A stretch of 64,000 bases of DNA from JAOUJD01 sp963841815 (GTDB taxonomy: Bacteria; Pseudomonadota; Gammaproteobacteria; Burkholderiales; Burkholderiaceae_F). The notes below the pieces were generated by a model, which was given only the letters and a program-made list of their open reading frames with translations, was not told the DNA's origin and did no database searches. Position 1 is the first letter of the stretch, and each line of letters opens with the position of its first letter. Both the position numbers and the translations under genes were made by a program. Positions 42,692-52,961 of this stretch are shown one piece after another. The stretch is from the NCBI GenBank assembly GCA_963841815.1, contig CAWJEE010000016.1, positions 1 to 64,000 of the forward strand, read 5' to 3'.

Positions 42692-43278
42692 TGACCTACG
42701 ATGTCCGCGCGTACCGCCGCAAGCAGTACTGGAACGAGCCCGTCATGGGCACGTGGGAGAAGCTCTACCTGCCGGAAATCCTGCGCGGCCTGTTCATCAC
42801 CAGCCGCGTGTTCCTGCGCAACATGGCGAAGTGGATGACGGGCAGGAAAGGCGCGCTCACCACGTATTACCCGGAGGAGCGCCGCGCCGACTACTCGCCG
42901 ATCAACCGCGGCAAGCACATCCTGACGCTGCGCGCCGACGGGTCCGGCAAGCCGCAGTGCATCGCCTGCAACATGTGCGCGACGGTGTGCCCGGCGAAGG
43001 TCATCGAGATCGAGGCGGCCTTCGACCCGTCCGACCCGGTGCACCCGAAGGTCCCGGCCCGGTTCGAGATCGACTATTCGCGCTGCATCTTCTGCGGGCT
43101 GTGCGTCGAAGCTTGCCCCGAGGACGCGATCCGGATGGACAAGGACGTTCCCGACCTGCCTTCGCGCGACCGCGCGGACATGTGGATCGGCAAGGAGGAA
43201 CTCCTGAGCTGGAAGCCGCAGAGCGACGTGGCGAAGAAGTACCCGAAGGCGGCGGCCCGCAACGGGGGAGGACACTGA
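42691..43278 (+). CDS. nuoI: NADH-quinone oxidoreductase subunit I, atypical
   Basis: Holds two 4Fe-4S clusters (N6a, N6b). The motifs CIACNMCATVCP and CIFCGLCVEACP are present. It has 195 residues, longer than the roughly 160 of canonical betaproteobacterial NuoI, with an unusual N-terminus (YDVRAYRRKQYWNEPVMGTW) and a C-terminal extension (KEELLSWKPQSDVAKKYPKA). A GTG at 42688 is an alternative start. Confidence 0.94.
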   Translation: MTYDVRAYRRKQYWNEPVMGTWEKLYLPEILRGLFITSRVFLRNMAKWMTGRKGALTTYYPEERRADYSPINRGKHILTLRADGSGKPQCIACNMCATVCPAKVIEIEAAFDPSDPVHPKVPARFEIDYSRCIFCGLCVEACPEDAIRMDKDVPDLPSRDRADMWIGKEELLSWKPQSDVAKKYPKAAARNGGGH

Positions 43279-43799
43279 TGAACGAGTTTCTTGCAGGCCT
43301 CGACTCGCTGCTGCTCTACGTCTTCGCGTTCTGCGCGCTGATCGGCTCGATCCTCGTCGTCGCGCTGCGGCAACCGATGCGGGTGGCGACGGCGCTGATC
43401 TCGACCATGATCTTCCTCGGCGGCGTGTACGGCCTGCTCGGCGTGCACTTCATCGCGGCCTTCCAGGTGCTGATCTACGTCGGCGCCGTGATGGTGTTCA
43501 TGGTCTACGTGATCATGCTGCTCGACCCGCGCGACCCGGCGCTGAAGAGCCGGTTCTCGCCGCTCGTCGTTCCCGGAATCATCGGAGGGCTGCTGCTGGC
43601 GTGGGCGCTGGTGCACGCCGTGCACGGGCTGCTGGGCAACGCGACTGCCGTGCCGGCCCGGTTCGGCCTGAAGGAGTTCTCCGTCTCGTTCCTGAACGAG
43701 TACTGGCTGCACTTCGAACTGACGTCGGTGCTGCTGCTGGCCGCCGTGGTGGCTTCGCTCGCCGTGATCAAGGGCGCAAGCGGGAGGGATCGTGGATAA
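43278..43799 (+). CDS. nuoJ: NADH-quinone oxidoreductase subunit J
   Basis: Membrane subunit of complex I, 173 residues and about five helices. The conserved third helix reads AFQVLIYVGAVMVFMVYVIML. It overlaps the nuoK start by eight bases. Confidence 0.93.
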   Translation: MNEFLAGLDSLLLYVFAFCALIGSILVVALRQPMRVATALISTMIFLGGVYGLLGVHFIAAFQVLIYVGAVMVFMVYVIMLLDPRDPALKSRFSPLVVPGIIGGLLLAWALVHAVHGLLGNATAVPARFGLKEFSVSFLNEYWLHFELTSVLLLAAVVASLAVIKGASGRDRG

Positions 43800-44094
43800 G
43801 GCGCAGCTGCTGCTGTCGCTCGCGGTCGCGATGTTCGCGATCGGGATGGTGGGCGTGATCATCCGGCGCAACGTGCTGGTGATGCTGATGTGCATGGAGC
43901 TGATGCTCAACGGCGTCAACCTGAGCCTCGTCACCTTCGCGCACCAGTCCGGCACGACGATCGGCGCCGTGCTCGTGTTCCTGATCTTCGTCGTGGCGAC
44001 CGCCGAGATCGCGATCGCGATCCCGATCGTGCTGATGCTGGTGAAGCGCAAGCACACGCTCGATCCCGACGCCTACACCGACCTGAAGGGCTGA
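43792..44094 (+). CDS. nuoK: NADH-quinone oxidoreductase subunit K
   Basis: Three-helix membrane subunit, 100 residues, starting at GTG 43792. It has the conserved acidic residue in LMCMELMLNGVNLSLV and a second in VVATAEIAIAIPIV, both on the proton pathway. Four bases separate it from nuoL. Confidence 0.94.
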   Translation: MDKAQLLLSLAVAMFAIGMVGVIIRRNVLVMLMCMELMLNGVNLSLVTFAHQSGTTIGAVLVFLIFVVATAEIAIAIPIVLMLVKRKHTLDPDAYTDLKG

Positions 44095-44097
44095 CCG

Positions 44098-45969
44098 ATG
44101 CATGCGCTGACCCTGATCGTCATCCTGCCGCTGGTCGGTTTCCTGATCAACGGACTGGCAGGCAACAAGCTCGGGCAGAAGGCGGTGGCGGTGATCGGCT
44201 GCGGCCTGCCGCTCGTCTCCTTCGCGATCACCGTCTCGATGTTCATGCTGCTGATGCAGACGGGCGAGGCCCGCATCGAGACCGTCTACACGTGGGCGAC
44301 CTTCGGCAAGACCTCGTTCGAGATCGCGCTGTACTTCGACCGCCTGTCCGCGGTGATGACGCTGATCGTCACCGGCATCGGCTCGCTGATCCACATCTAC
44401 TCGATCGGCTACATGAAGGAGGACGCGAGCTTCGCGCGCTTCTTCGCGTACCTGAACCTGTTCCTGTTCTTCATGCTGCTGCTGGTCCTCGGCCGCTCGC
44501 TGCTGGTGATGTTCGTCGGCTGGGAAGGCGTGGGCCTGGCGTCGTACCTGCTGATCGGCTTCTGGTTCGAGGATCCGGTCAACGCCAAGGCGGGCAAGAA
44601 GGCCTTCATCACCAACCGCGTGGGCGACGCCGGCTTCCTGATCGGCATGTTCCTGCTCTACAACACGCTCGGCACGCTGGACCTGGACCGCATCAACGCG
44701 GCCTTCCTCGCCGGCCCGGTGGCGGTGTCGGCCAGCCTGGTCGGCGTGTTCCTGTTCATCGGCGCCACCGGCAAGTCCGCGCAGATCCCGCTGCACGTGT
44801 GGCTGCCCGACGCGATGGCCGGCCCGACGCCGGTCTCCGCGCTGATCCACGCCGCGACGATGGTGACGGCGGGCGTCTACATGATCGCGCGCCTGAACGG
44901 CCTGTACCTGCACGCCCCCGAGGCCTCGACGCTGGTGGCCTGGGTGGGCGCGGCGACCGCGTTCTTCGCGGCGACGGTCGCGATCGTGCAGACCGACATC
45001 AAGAAGGTGCTGGCCTACTCGACGGTGTCGCAGCTCGGCTTCATGTTCGTCGCGCTCGGCGTCGGCGCCTACGGCGTGGCGGTGTTCCACCTGCTGACCC
45101 ACGCCTTCTTCAAGGCTTGCCTGTTCCTCGGCGCCGGCAGCGTGATCCACGCGCTGTCGGGCGAGCAGGACATCCGCAAGATGGGCGGCCTCGCCAAGCG
45201 GATCCCGGTCACGTTCTGGACCTTCGCGATCGCCACCGGCGCCATCGCCGGCCTGCCGCCGCTGTCGGGGTTCTTCTCGAAGGACGAGATCCTGTGGTTC
45301 GCGCTCGCCAGCGAGCGCGGCGGTTCGGTGGCGCTGATGGTCGTGATGGCGGTGACCGCGCTGATGACCGCCTTCTACATGTTCCGCCTGCTGTGGCTCA
45401 CGTTCATGGGCGCGTCGCGCATGGACCACGAGGTCGAGCACCACGTCCACGAGTCGCCGTTCTCGATGACCGGCGTGCTGATGGTCCTGGCGGCCCTGGC
45501 GGCGGTCGGCGGCTTCATCCCGATCCCGCACTTCCTCGAGCCGATCGCCCCGCTGCCGGCGACGAAGGAGTCGATGCACGCCTTCCACGTGCCGCTGGTC
45601 GGCCTCGCGATCGCGATGGGCGTCGTCGGCCTGATCGCGGCGGCGTTCGTGTATCGCGGCGACCTCGCCCTGCCGAAGCGCCTGCGCGAGCGGTTCTCCG
45701 GCCTGCACGCGCTGCTGTCGGGCAAGTACTTCATCGACGAGTTGTACGAGAACATGATCCAGCGCCCGCTGCACTGGATCTCGGACAAGGTGTTCCTGAA
45801 CTTCGGCGACCGGCGTCTGTTCGACGGCACGCTGAACGGGATGGCCAGCATGGCCAACGCGAGCGGCGGCGTGCTGGCGCGCGTGCAGACGGGCAGCCTG
45901 CACCTCTACGTCCTGCTGGTGCTGATCGGCAGTTTCCTCGCGCTCGTCTGGAGCTGGGCACATGGCTGA
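44098..45969 (+). CDS. nuoL: NADH-quinone oxidoreductase subunit L
   Basis: Antiporter-like proton-pumping subunit with the long lateral helix, 623 residues, frame intact. Signatures are FVGWEGVGLASYLLIGFW, PLHVWLPDAMAGPTPVSALI, the lysine helix TDIKKVLAYSTVSQLGFMFV and LPPLSGFFSKDEIL. Overlaps nuoM by eight bases. Confidence 0.96.
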   Translation: MHALTLIVILPLVGFLINGLAGNKLGQKAVAVIGCGLPLVSFAITVSMFMLLMQTGEARIETVYTWATFGKTSFEIALYFDRLSAVMTLIVTGIGSLIHIYSIGYMKEDASFARFFAYLNLFLFFMLLLVLGRSLLVMFVGWEGVGLASYLLIGFWFEDPVNAKAGKKAFITNRVGDAGFLIGMFLLYNTLGTLDLDRINAAFLAGPVAVSASLVGVFLFIGATGKSAQIPLHVWLPDAMAGPTPVSALIHAATMVTAGVYMIARLNGLYLHAPEASTLVAWVGAATAFFAATVAIVQTDIKKVLAYSTVSQLGFMFVALGVGAYGVAVFHLLTHAFFKACLFLGAGSVIHALSGEQDIRKMGGLAKRIPVTFWTFAIATGAIAGLPPLSGFFSKDEILWFALASERGGSVALMVVMAVTALMTAFYMFRLLWLTFMGASRMDHEVEHHVHESPFSMTGVLMVLAALAAVGGFIPIPHFLEPIAPLPATKESMHAFHVPLVGLAIAMGVVGLIAAAFVYRGDLALPKRLRERFSGLHALLSGKYFIDELYENMIQRPLHWISDKVFLNFGDRRLFDGTLNGMASMANASGGVLARVQTGSLHLYVLLVLIGSFLALVWSWAHG

Positions 45970-47554
45970 TCTGCTGAACTTCGTCGTCTGGCTGCCGGTT
46001 GCCGGCATGCTGGCCATCGCCCTGATTCCTGCCTCGCAGGAGAACATGGTCCGCCAGCTGACGCTGGGGCTGATGATCGTGCAGTTCGTCGCGACGGCAA
46101 TCCTGTACGTGAACTTCGACTCGTCCGCCACCGGGCTGCAGTTCGAGACGCGCGTGCCGTGGATCGAGAGCTGGGGCGTCAGCTACCACATCGGGCTCGA
46201 CGGCATCAACATCCTGCTGGTGATGCTGACGGCGTTCCTCGGCCCCCTGGTGGTCGCCGGCGCGTTCAGCGCGATCACCAAGGACGTGAAGCTCTTCTAT
46301 GCGATGGTGTTCTTCATCCAGTTCGCGATGATGGGCACCTTCGTCGCCCAGGACCTGTTCCTGTTCTACGTCTTCTGGGAAACGATGCTGATCCCGATGT
46401 TCCTGATCATCGGCATCTGGGGCGGCGAGCGGCGCATCTACGCGACGATCAAGTTCTTCCTGTACACCGCGTTCGGCTCGATCCTGATGCTGGCGGCCCT
46501 GATCTACCTGGTGTGGTCGCTGCAGAACGCGACCGGGCAGCTCTCCTTCGCGTTCGCCGACCTCTACAAGGTCAAGCTGCCGGTGCAGACGCAGACGCTG
46601 CTGCTCGGCGCCTTCGCGCTGTCGTTCGCGATCAAGGTGCCGATGTTCCCGCTGCACACCTGGTTGCCGGACGCGCACGTCGAGGCGCCGACGGCCGGCT
46701 CCGTGATCCTCGCCGGCGTGCTGCTGAAGATGGGAACGTACGGCTTCATGAAGCTCGGCTTCCCGCTGTTCCCGGACGCCACCCAGCTCTACACGCCGCT
46801 GATCATGGCGCTGGCGGTGATCAGCATCGTCGTCGGCGCCTGCCTCGCGCTGGTGCAGACCGACATCAAGAAGGTCATCGCCTACTCGTCGATCAGCCAC
46901 CTCGGCTACGTGATGCTCGGGCCTGCTCAGCCTGGACATCCTCGGCATCCAGGGCGCGGTGATCCAGATGGTGAGCCACGGACTGACGGCGGCCGGCCTG
47001 TTCTTCCTGGTCGGGATGATCTACGAGCGCTGCCACACGCGCGACATCGCGGCCTACGGCGGCCTCGCCAAGATCATGCCGGTGTACTCGGTGTTCTTCG
47101 CGATCATGACGCTCGCGGCCGTCGGCCTGCCGACGACCAGCGGCTTCACCGGCGAGTTCCTGGTGCTGCTCGGCGCGTTCAACGCCGCGTGGCCGCTGCA
47201 CGTGGCCGGGTCGAGCTTCTCGCTCGTCATGGCCGTCGACAGCCGTCTCCGGCGTCGTGCTCGGCGCGATGTACATGCTCTGGCTGGCGCAGCGGATGCT
47301 GTTCGGCGCGGTGAAGGCGCCGCACCTCCCGCTCGCGGACATCAACCTGCGCGAGAAAGTCGATCATGGCGATCCTCGTGGTCGCGGTGTTCTGGCTCGG
47401 CCTCTTCCCGCAGGAGGCGATGCGGAAGACCGAGGTCGCGGCGCGCCAGTATCAGCAGATGGTGGTCGGCGCGCCGGCGCCGCAGCGGACGGCTGAGGGG
47501 GCCACTCCCGCTGTCGCTGCGCCGGTCGCCGCCACCCTGGGGAGCACGCGATGA
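45962..47554 (+). CDS. nuoM: NADH-quinone oxidoreductase subunit M (three frame breaks)
   Basis: Second antiporter-like subunit. The intact first 960 bases include FYVFWETMLIPMFLIIGIWG, PLHTWLPDAHVEAPTAGSVI and TDIKKVIAYSSISHLGYVML. Frame breaks then follow near 46924, 47234 and 47362. Each is explained by one extra base, and between them the product continues normally (HGLTAAGLFFLVGMIYERCH, VLGAMYMLWLAQRML, MAILVVAVFWLGLFPQ). Removing the three bases gives 529 residues and leaves the ATGA overlap with nuoN in place. Confidence 0.92.
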
Positions 47555-48934
47555 AGTGGCAAGACGTCGTGCTGGCCATGCTGCCGGAGCACCTGCTCCT
47601 GGTCGGCATCGTCCTGCTGATCGTTCTGGAACTGGTGTCCGACCGACCGCGCGGCGCGCTCGGGCTGGCGGTGCTGGCCGTCGTCGCGTCGACCGCGGCG
47701 GCCGCGTTTCTCGCGACCAGCGGCTACGCCGCGGCGCCCTTCGCCGGTCACTTCTCGGTGAATCCCGCGACGCTGACCGCCAAGGCGCTGCTGCTCGCGC
47801 TCGTGCTGCCGACGCTGCTGCTGTCGCGCGACGACTTCAGCGGGACCCGCTTCCACATCCTGCTGCTGTCGTCGGTCTACGGCGTGTGCCTGCTGCTGTC
47901 GGCCGACAGCTTCCTGACGATGTTCCTCGGGCTCGAGATCATGTCGCTGCCCGTCTACGTGCTGGTGCTGCTCGCGTTCCAGCGGCCGGAGGGTCCCGAG
48001 GCCGCGCTGAAGTACCTGGTGCTCAGCAGCGCCGCCACCGCGACGTTCCTGATGGGCGTGTCGTTCCTCTACGGGGGCACCGGGACGCTGGCGCTCACGG
48101 CGTTCAGCCAGGCGCTCGGGTCGCCGAACACGATGGCGCAGGCGGCCGTGGTGCTGGTCGTGGTCGCGTTCTTCCTGAAGGCCGCGATCGTGCCCTTCCA
48201 CGCGTGGGCGCCGGATGCGTACGAAGGCGCGAGCGTGCCGGTCACCGCGTACATGGCGACCATCGTCAAGGCGGGCGTGCTGCTCGCGGCCCTGCGCCTG
48301 TTCGGCACGACGCCGGTCGGCCGCCCGATGGCGGACCTGCTGACGCTGCTGCCGCTGATCTCGATGGTGTGGGGCAACCTCGCCGCGATCCGGCAGACGA
48401 GCTTCCGCCGGATGATCGCCTACTCCTCGATCGCGCACGCCGGGTACCTGTTCTTCGCGTTCCTCGGCGCGGGCCCGGGCCGCTTCGAGGCGGTGGTGTT
48501 CTACATCCTCGCGTACGCACTGATGAACCTGCTCGCGTTCGCCTCGCTGCCGCGCGGCGGCGACGACGCGGCCAGCGACCGGCTCGACAGCCTGAAGGGC
48601 CTGTACCAGCGCCGCCCGTTCGCGGCGCTGATGCTCGGCCTGGCCATGCTGTCGCTGGCCGGCATTCCGCCGCTGCCGGGCTTCGTCGCGAAGTTCCTGA
48701 TCTTCAAGAACGTCATCGCGGCGGGCTACACGGTCTACGCGGTGCTGGGCCTGATCGGAAGCTACCTCGGCATCTACTTCTACCTGCGCGTGATCCAGTA
48801 CGCCTTCATGAGCGCCGATGCCGTTTCGCAGCCGTCCAACGAGCGCACGCTCGCGCTGTCGGCGAGCGTGCTGTGCCTCGTGCCGGCGGTGCTCGTGGCG
48901 CTGTTCCCGGGCTGGTTCATCGGGCATCCTGTAA
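47551..48934 (+). CDS. nuoN: NADH-quinone oxidoreductase subunit N (frame break just before the stop)
   Basis: Third antiporter-like subunit. It has FLGLEIMSLPVYVLVLLAFQ, PFHAWAPDAYEGASVPVTAY, SFRRMIAYSSIAHAGYLFFA and PPLPGFVAKFLIFKN. As read, the frame runs on to 49083 through a terminator hairpin. If one extra C near 48929 is removed, the protein ends LFPGWFIGHL at TAA 48932-48934, the normal NuoN ending at 460 residues. The shorter end is preferred. Confidence 0.92.
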
Positions 48935-48951
48935 GCGGTCCGGCTGCGGAG

Positions 48952-48974
48952 CGCCGTCCTGCGGGACGGCGTTT
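48952..48974 (+). terminator. Rho-independent terminator of the nuo operon
   Basis: CGCCGTCC / GGACGGCG with a four-base loop followed by TTT, 17 bases after the proposed nuoN stop. Confidence 0.7.
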
Positions 48975-49081
48975 CCACTTCATGGGTGGGAACCCGGAGG
49001 TCATCTGCTTGTCTTTGTCGAAGCGCCGCTGTTCGCGGTTGATGCATGACAAGCGGTGCACGGCGGGCGTGAACCGTTCCT

Positions 49082-49111
49082 GATTGTGATTGCCAGAGGT
49101 TTGGCACAATC
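49082..49111. promoter_or_regulatory. Dyad operator candidate upstream of the copper operon
   Basis: GATTGTG and CACAATC form a perfect seven-base inverted repeat with a 16-base spacer that itself holds TGCCA/TGGCA in inverted order (the latter overlapping the right arm). It is 30 bases before the CusF-like ATG and may bind a metal-responsive regulator; no regulator gene is in the window. Confidence 0.4.
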
Positions 49112-49140
49112 CGCCGACTTCCTGGAAACGGAGAATACAG

Positions 49141-49481
49141 ATGATCAAGCGCTTCCTGCTCGTGGCCGCCGTGTCGCTCTTCGCCGTGACCGCCTGGGCC
49201 CAGGCCGGTCACGATCACCACGCGATGCCGACGGCGGCGAAGCCGGCCACCGGCCAGCTCGGACAACACCGGCGAGGTGCGCCGCGTGAACGCCGACACG
49301 AAGAAGATCACGATCGCGCATGGGCCGCTGAAGGCTTTCGACATGCCGGCGATGACGATGGCCTTCCCGGTCAAGGACCCGGCGATGCTCGCCAAGGTCA
49401 AGCCGGGCGACAAGGTGCGCTTCGGGCTGGAAAAGGCCGGCGAAGATCTCGGTGATCACCCGCATCGAGGCAGCCAAGTAG
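49141..49481 (+). CDS. CusF-like periplasmic copper-binding protein (two frame breaks)
   Basis: Short exported protein. The signal peptide MIKRFLLVAAVSLFAVTAWAQ is followed by a His-rich stretch (AGHDHHAM) and a CusF beta-barrel: TGEVRRVNADTKKITIAHGP, then MPAMTMAFPV, which supplies the Met ligands. The position of the capping Trp of E. coli CusF is replaced. Extra bases near 49263 and 49449 break the frame; corrected length 112 residues ending ITRIEAAK. It delivers or buffers Cu(I)/Ag(I) for the efflux pump encoded downstream. Confidence 0.85.
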
Positions 49482-49552
49482 GCGGCAACATCGCGAAAGT
49501 CGACGGCTGCAGGCGCTTGCTCCCAGCGCCAGCCGCGATCACACTCGGAACC

Positions 49553-49980
49553 ATGCGACTCGGATTCTTCCGCCTGACCCGCCAGCGCGCCGCGCGCGCC
49601 GTGGCCGGTCTCGTCGCTGCATTCCTGCTGACCGGCAACGTGCTCGCGGCGGCTGGACTCTGCGCGGTCAGGGCGCCGGCAGGCCACGGGCATGGCCGTC
49701 CCGGCTCGCGGCCGGCGATGCCGATTCGCCTGCCTGCGCGGAGCATCTTTCCGGCGAACTCGGCTCGCCGTCGACGGGCGCGAACCACCACTGCCCGACC
49801 GAAGACCCGTCGGCGCAGACGCGCACCGTGGACCTGCCCAGCCCGCAGCTGATGGTGGCGCTGGCCGCCGTCCTGCTGCAATGGACCGACGCCGCCCGGC
49901 AGCCAGCCGCGCTGCTCTCCGACGACGATCCTTCCGAGCCGCGACCGCTGTACGCGCGGCTGCAACGACTCCGACTCTAG
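49553..49980 (+). CDS. CopL-like small exported protein of metal-efflux operons (frame broken)
   Basis: The signal-like N-terminus (RAVAGLVAAFLLTGNVLAAAG) is followed by cysteines and histidines. After a frame break near 49690 it continues SPACAEHLSGELG, NHHCPTEDPSAQTRTVDLP and QLMVALAAVLLQW to the TAG at 49978. The HCPTEDPSAQ segment is typical of small proteins before CusCBA- or Czc-type pumps in betaproteobacteria, as I recall them. The frame offset needs two extra bases or one missing base. Function is unknown; metal binding by Cys/His is plausible. Confidence 0.6.
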
Positions 49981-50095
49981 CCCCTCGCTGATGCCGCGCC
50001 GCTCGGCGCGTGCTGGTTCGGGCGCAGTTGCGCGCCCGTCGTCATCGGGAGGTCGTCGTGAGAGTTCGTCGTTCGTTCGTTTCGAATCTTCAGCC

Positions 50096-51359
50096 GTGAT
50101 CGCGCCCGTCCGTGGGCGGCGCTGCGTGCTGCTCGCGGTGGCCGCACCGCGTGGCCGCGCAGGCCGCCCCGGACAGCAACGCGCTCGGGCGCGACCTGCG
50201 CGGCGTCCTCGAGTATCTCGAGGCGCGCAACCCGGAGCTGCGGTCGATGGCGCTCGAGGCCGACGCGGCCCGGCAGCGCTCGGGGGTGGCGGATGCGCTG
50301 CCCGATCCGATGGTGTCGATGGAACTGCGCGACGTGCCGGTCAGCGATCCGACGCTGTCGCCGGCCAACGCCGGCAGCACGCGCTACGCGGTGAAGCAGA
50401 TGTTCCCGCTGGGAGACAAGCGCGGGCTGCGTCGCGGCGTTGCCGAAGCCGACCTGTCGGCGGCCGAGGCGCGCCGCAGCGCGACGCTGGCTGAGCTGCG
50501 GATGAAGGCAAAGACCGCGTACAGCCAGTACTGGTACGCGACGCAGGCGCACCGCGTCACCGATGGCGTGCGCGGCCTGATGGTCGACCTCGAGCAGGTC
50601 GCGCGCGCGCGGTACGGCACCGGCCTCGTTCCGCAGCAGGACGTCATCAAGGCCCAGACCGAAGTCACCGCGATGCGCACCGAGCTGCTGATGCAGGCGT
50701 CCGAGCGGCGCCAGGCGGCCGCTCGGCTCAACGGCGTGCTCGCGCGTCCGGCCGACGCGCCGCTCGCCGATGCCGAAGCGCCGCGCGAGGTCCCGGCGCG
50801 CGCGCTCGACTTCGCGGCGCTGACGAAGACCGTGGGCGAGCGCAACCCGCAGCTGGCCGTCCAGACCGCGCAGTTCGCGAGCGCAGCCCGCAACGCCGAT
50901 CTCGTCCGCGCCAATCGCTGGCCCGACCTGACGTTCGGAGTGGCGGGCATCCAGAGAGGCACCCGCCTCACCGAGTACGAACTGATGGTCGAGGTGAACA
51001 TTCCCTGGCAGCGCGACGTGCTGCGCGCCAACGAAAGCGAGGCGCTGGCCATGATGAGCGCGGCCGAGGCGAAGCGCGACGCTGCTGCGGCGCAGCTGCA
51101 GGGCGACCTCGGGCAGAACTGGGCGGCGCTGGATGCGCTCCGTGAACAGGCCTCGATCCTGCGCGATACGTTGCTGCCCCAATCGCAACTGACGTTCGAG
51201 TCGGCCCTGTCGGCGTACCAGGACGGCCGCGTCGACTTTGGAACACTGCTGGACGCGCAGCGCCAGATCCGCAAGACGCGGCTCGACCTGCTGAAGGTGC
51301 AACTCGAACAACAGATGCGACTCGCCGAGATCGAACGCATCGTCGGAGAAGACCTATGA
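50096..51359 (+). CDS. TolC-family outer-membrane efflux protein, CusC-like (one frame break)
   Basis: Outer-membrane channel component of the metal RND pump, about 420 residues. The duplicated TolC helical hairpin pattern is seen in VLEYLEARNPELRSMALEAD, AELRMKAKTAYSQYWYATQA and LTFESALSAYQDGRVDFGTL. One extra G near 50146 separates the signal peptide (GRRCVLLAVAHRVAAQA when corrected, from GTG 50096) from the rest. As read, an ATG at 50112 opens the remaining frame. The stop overlaps the start of the adaptor gene (ATGA). Confidence 0.87.
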
Positions 51360-52952
51360 ACGGCAAGACAGTTGCCGCAGTGACCGCGACGGTGGCCGCT
51401 GCGCTCGTCGTCGGCTACTTCGTCGGACGGATCGGCATGCCGACGGCATCGAAGGACGCCTCGTCGCCCGCCACGGCGTCGTCGGCGCCTGCGGCCGAGG
51501 CAAAGCCCGGCCAGCGCAAGCTGCTGTATTACCGGAATCCGATGGGCCTGCCGGACTCCTCGCCCACGCCGAAGAAGGACCCGATGGGGATGGACTACAT
51601 CCCCGTGTACGAAGGCGAGGACCAGGGTGCGCCAGGCACCGTCAAGGTGTCGGCGGACCGGATCCAGATGCTCGGCGTGCGGACCGAACCCGTGAGCAAG
51701 CGGTCCCTGGCGCGGGTCGTGCGCGCCGTCGGCACGATCGAGATCAACGAGCGCGGCCAGCACACGGTCGCGCCGAAGTTCGAGGGATGGATCGAGAAGC
51801 TGCACGTGAACACGACCGGCCAGGCCGTCGCGCGCGGCCAGCCGCTCGCCGAGGTCTACAGCCCGGAGCTCGTCTCCGCTCAGCGCGAATACCTCATTGC
51901 CTACAACGCGACGAAGAGCCTGAGCGGGGCGGGCACCGATGCGCAGGCCGGCGTGCAGCAGCTGGCGACCGCCGCGCTCGAGCGACTGCGCAACTGGGAC
52001 ATCAGCGAGCAGCAGCTGACTCGGCTGCGCGAAGGCGGCGAGCCGCGCCGCACGCTGACGCTGACGGCGCCGGCCTCGGGCGTGATCATCAAGGACCCCC
52101 CGGTGGCCGGGATGCGGTTCATGCCCGGCGAGGCGCTGTTCAAGATTGCCGATCTGTCCCGCGTCTGGCTGATCGGCGATGTCTTCGAGCAGGACCTTCC
52201 CTTGGTGCGCGTCGGCACGCGCGGCTCGATCACGGTCAGTGCGTACTCCGACAAGGCCTTTCCCGGCGAAGTCACGTTCATCTATCCGACCCTCAACACC
52301 GAGACGCGAACGGCGCGCGTTCGCATCGAGCTCGCGAATCCGCAAGGCCAGCTGAAGCCGGGCATGTACGGCACGGTCCAGATTGACGCCGGACCGAAGC
52401 GCGAGGTGCTGGCGGTGCCGGACTCCGCCGTGATCGACAGCGGCACGCGGCAGGTGGTGCTCGTCGCGCTCGGCGAAGGCCGGTTCGAGCCGCGCGACGT
52501 CAAGCTGGGCGCCCGTGGCGAGGGCTTCATCGAAGTGCTGTCCGGAGTGAAGGACGGCGAGATCGGTGGTGACACGAGCGAATTTCCTGATCGACTCCGA
52601 GAGCAACCTGAAGGCGGCGCTTTCGGGTTTCACGGCCGACAAGAACACGAGCGCAGACAGGGGCGTCACGGCGAGCGGCGAAGGCAGCGTGATCGAGATC
52701 GACGTGGGGGGCAACAAGATGACGCTCGACCACGACCCGATCCCCGCGCTCAAGTGGCAGCGCATGGAGATGGAGTTCAACGTCGCGCCGGGCGCCCTGC
52801 CGAAGAGCGTCAAGCCGGGCGACCGCGTGAAGTTCGACATGAAGGCGGGCAAGCCCGGCGAGTTCATCATCACCCGCGTCGAGCCGGCCGTTGCGGCGAA
52901 ACCAGCCTCCCCGGCGCCGACGGCGCCGAAGGCGGACGACCACAAGCACTGA
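51356..52952 (+). CDS. cusB: CusB-like RND adaptor with heavy-metal-binding and fused CusF domains (one frame break)
   Basis: Periplasmic membrane-fusion protein. Order: N-terminal anchor (VAAVTATVAAALVVGYFVGR), a heavy-metal-binding segment (YYRNPMGLPDSSPTPKKDPM, then GMDYIPVY), the barrel-sandwich and beta-barrel domains (APKFEGWIEKLHVNTTGQAV to TVQIDAGPKREVLAVPDSAV), then a C-terminal CusF-type domain (GSVIEIDVGGNKMTLDHDPI, LKWQRMEMEFNV), which has the Trp and Met positions of copper-binding CusF. One extra G near 52566 breaks the frame between the two parts. The corrected length is 531 residues. Confidence 0.9.
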
Positions 52953-52961
52953 GGAAGATCC

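Noticed and set aside
43768..46131. A 787-codon minus-strand frame across nuoK-nuoM
   Set aside because: Antisense shadow of membrane-protein genes; extreme His/Gln/Arg/Asp content and no domain.
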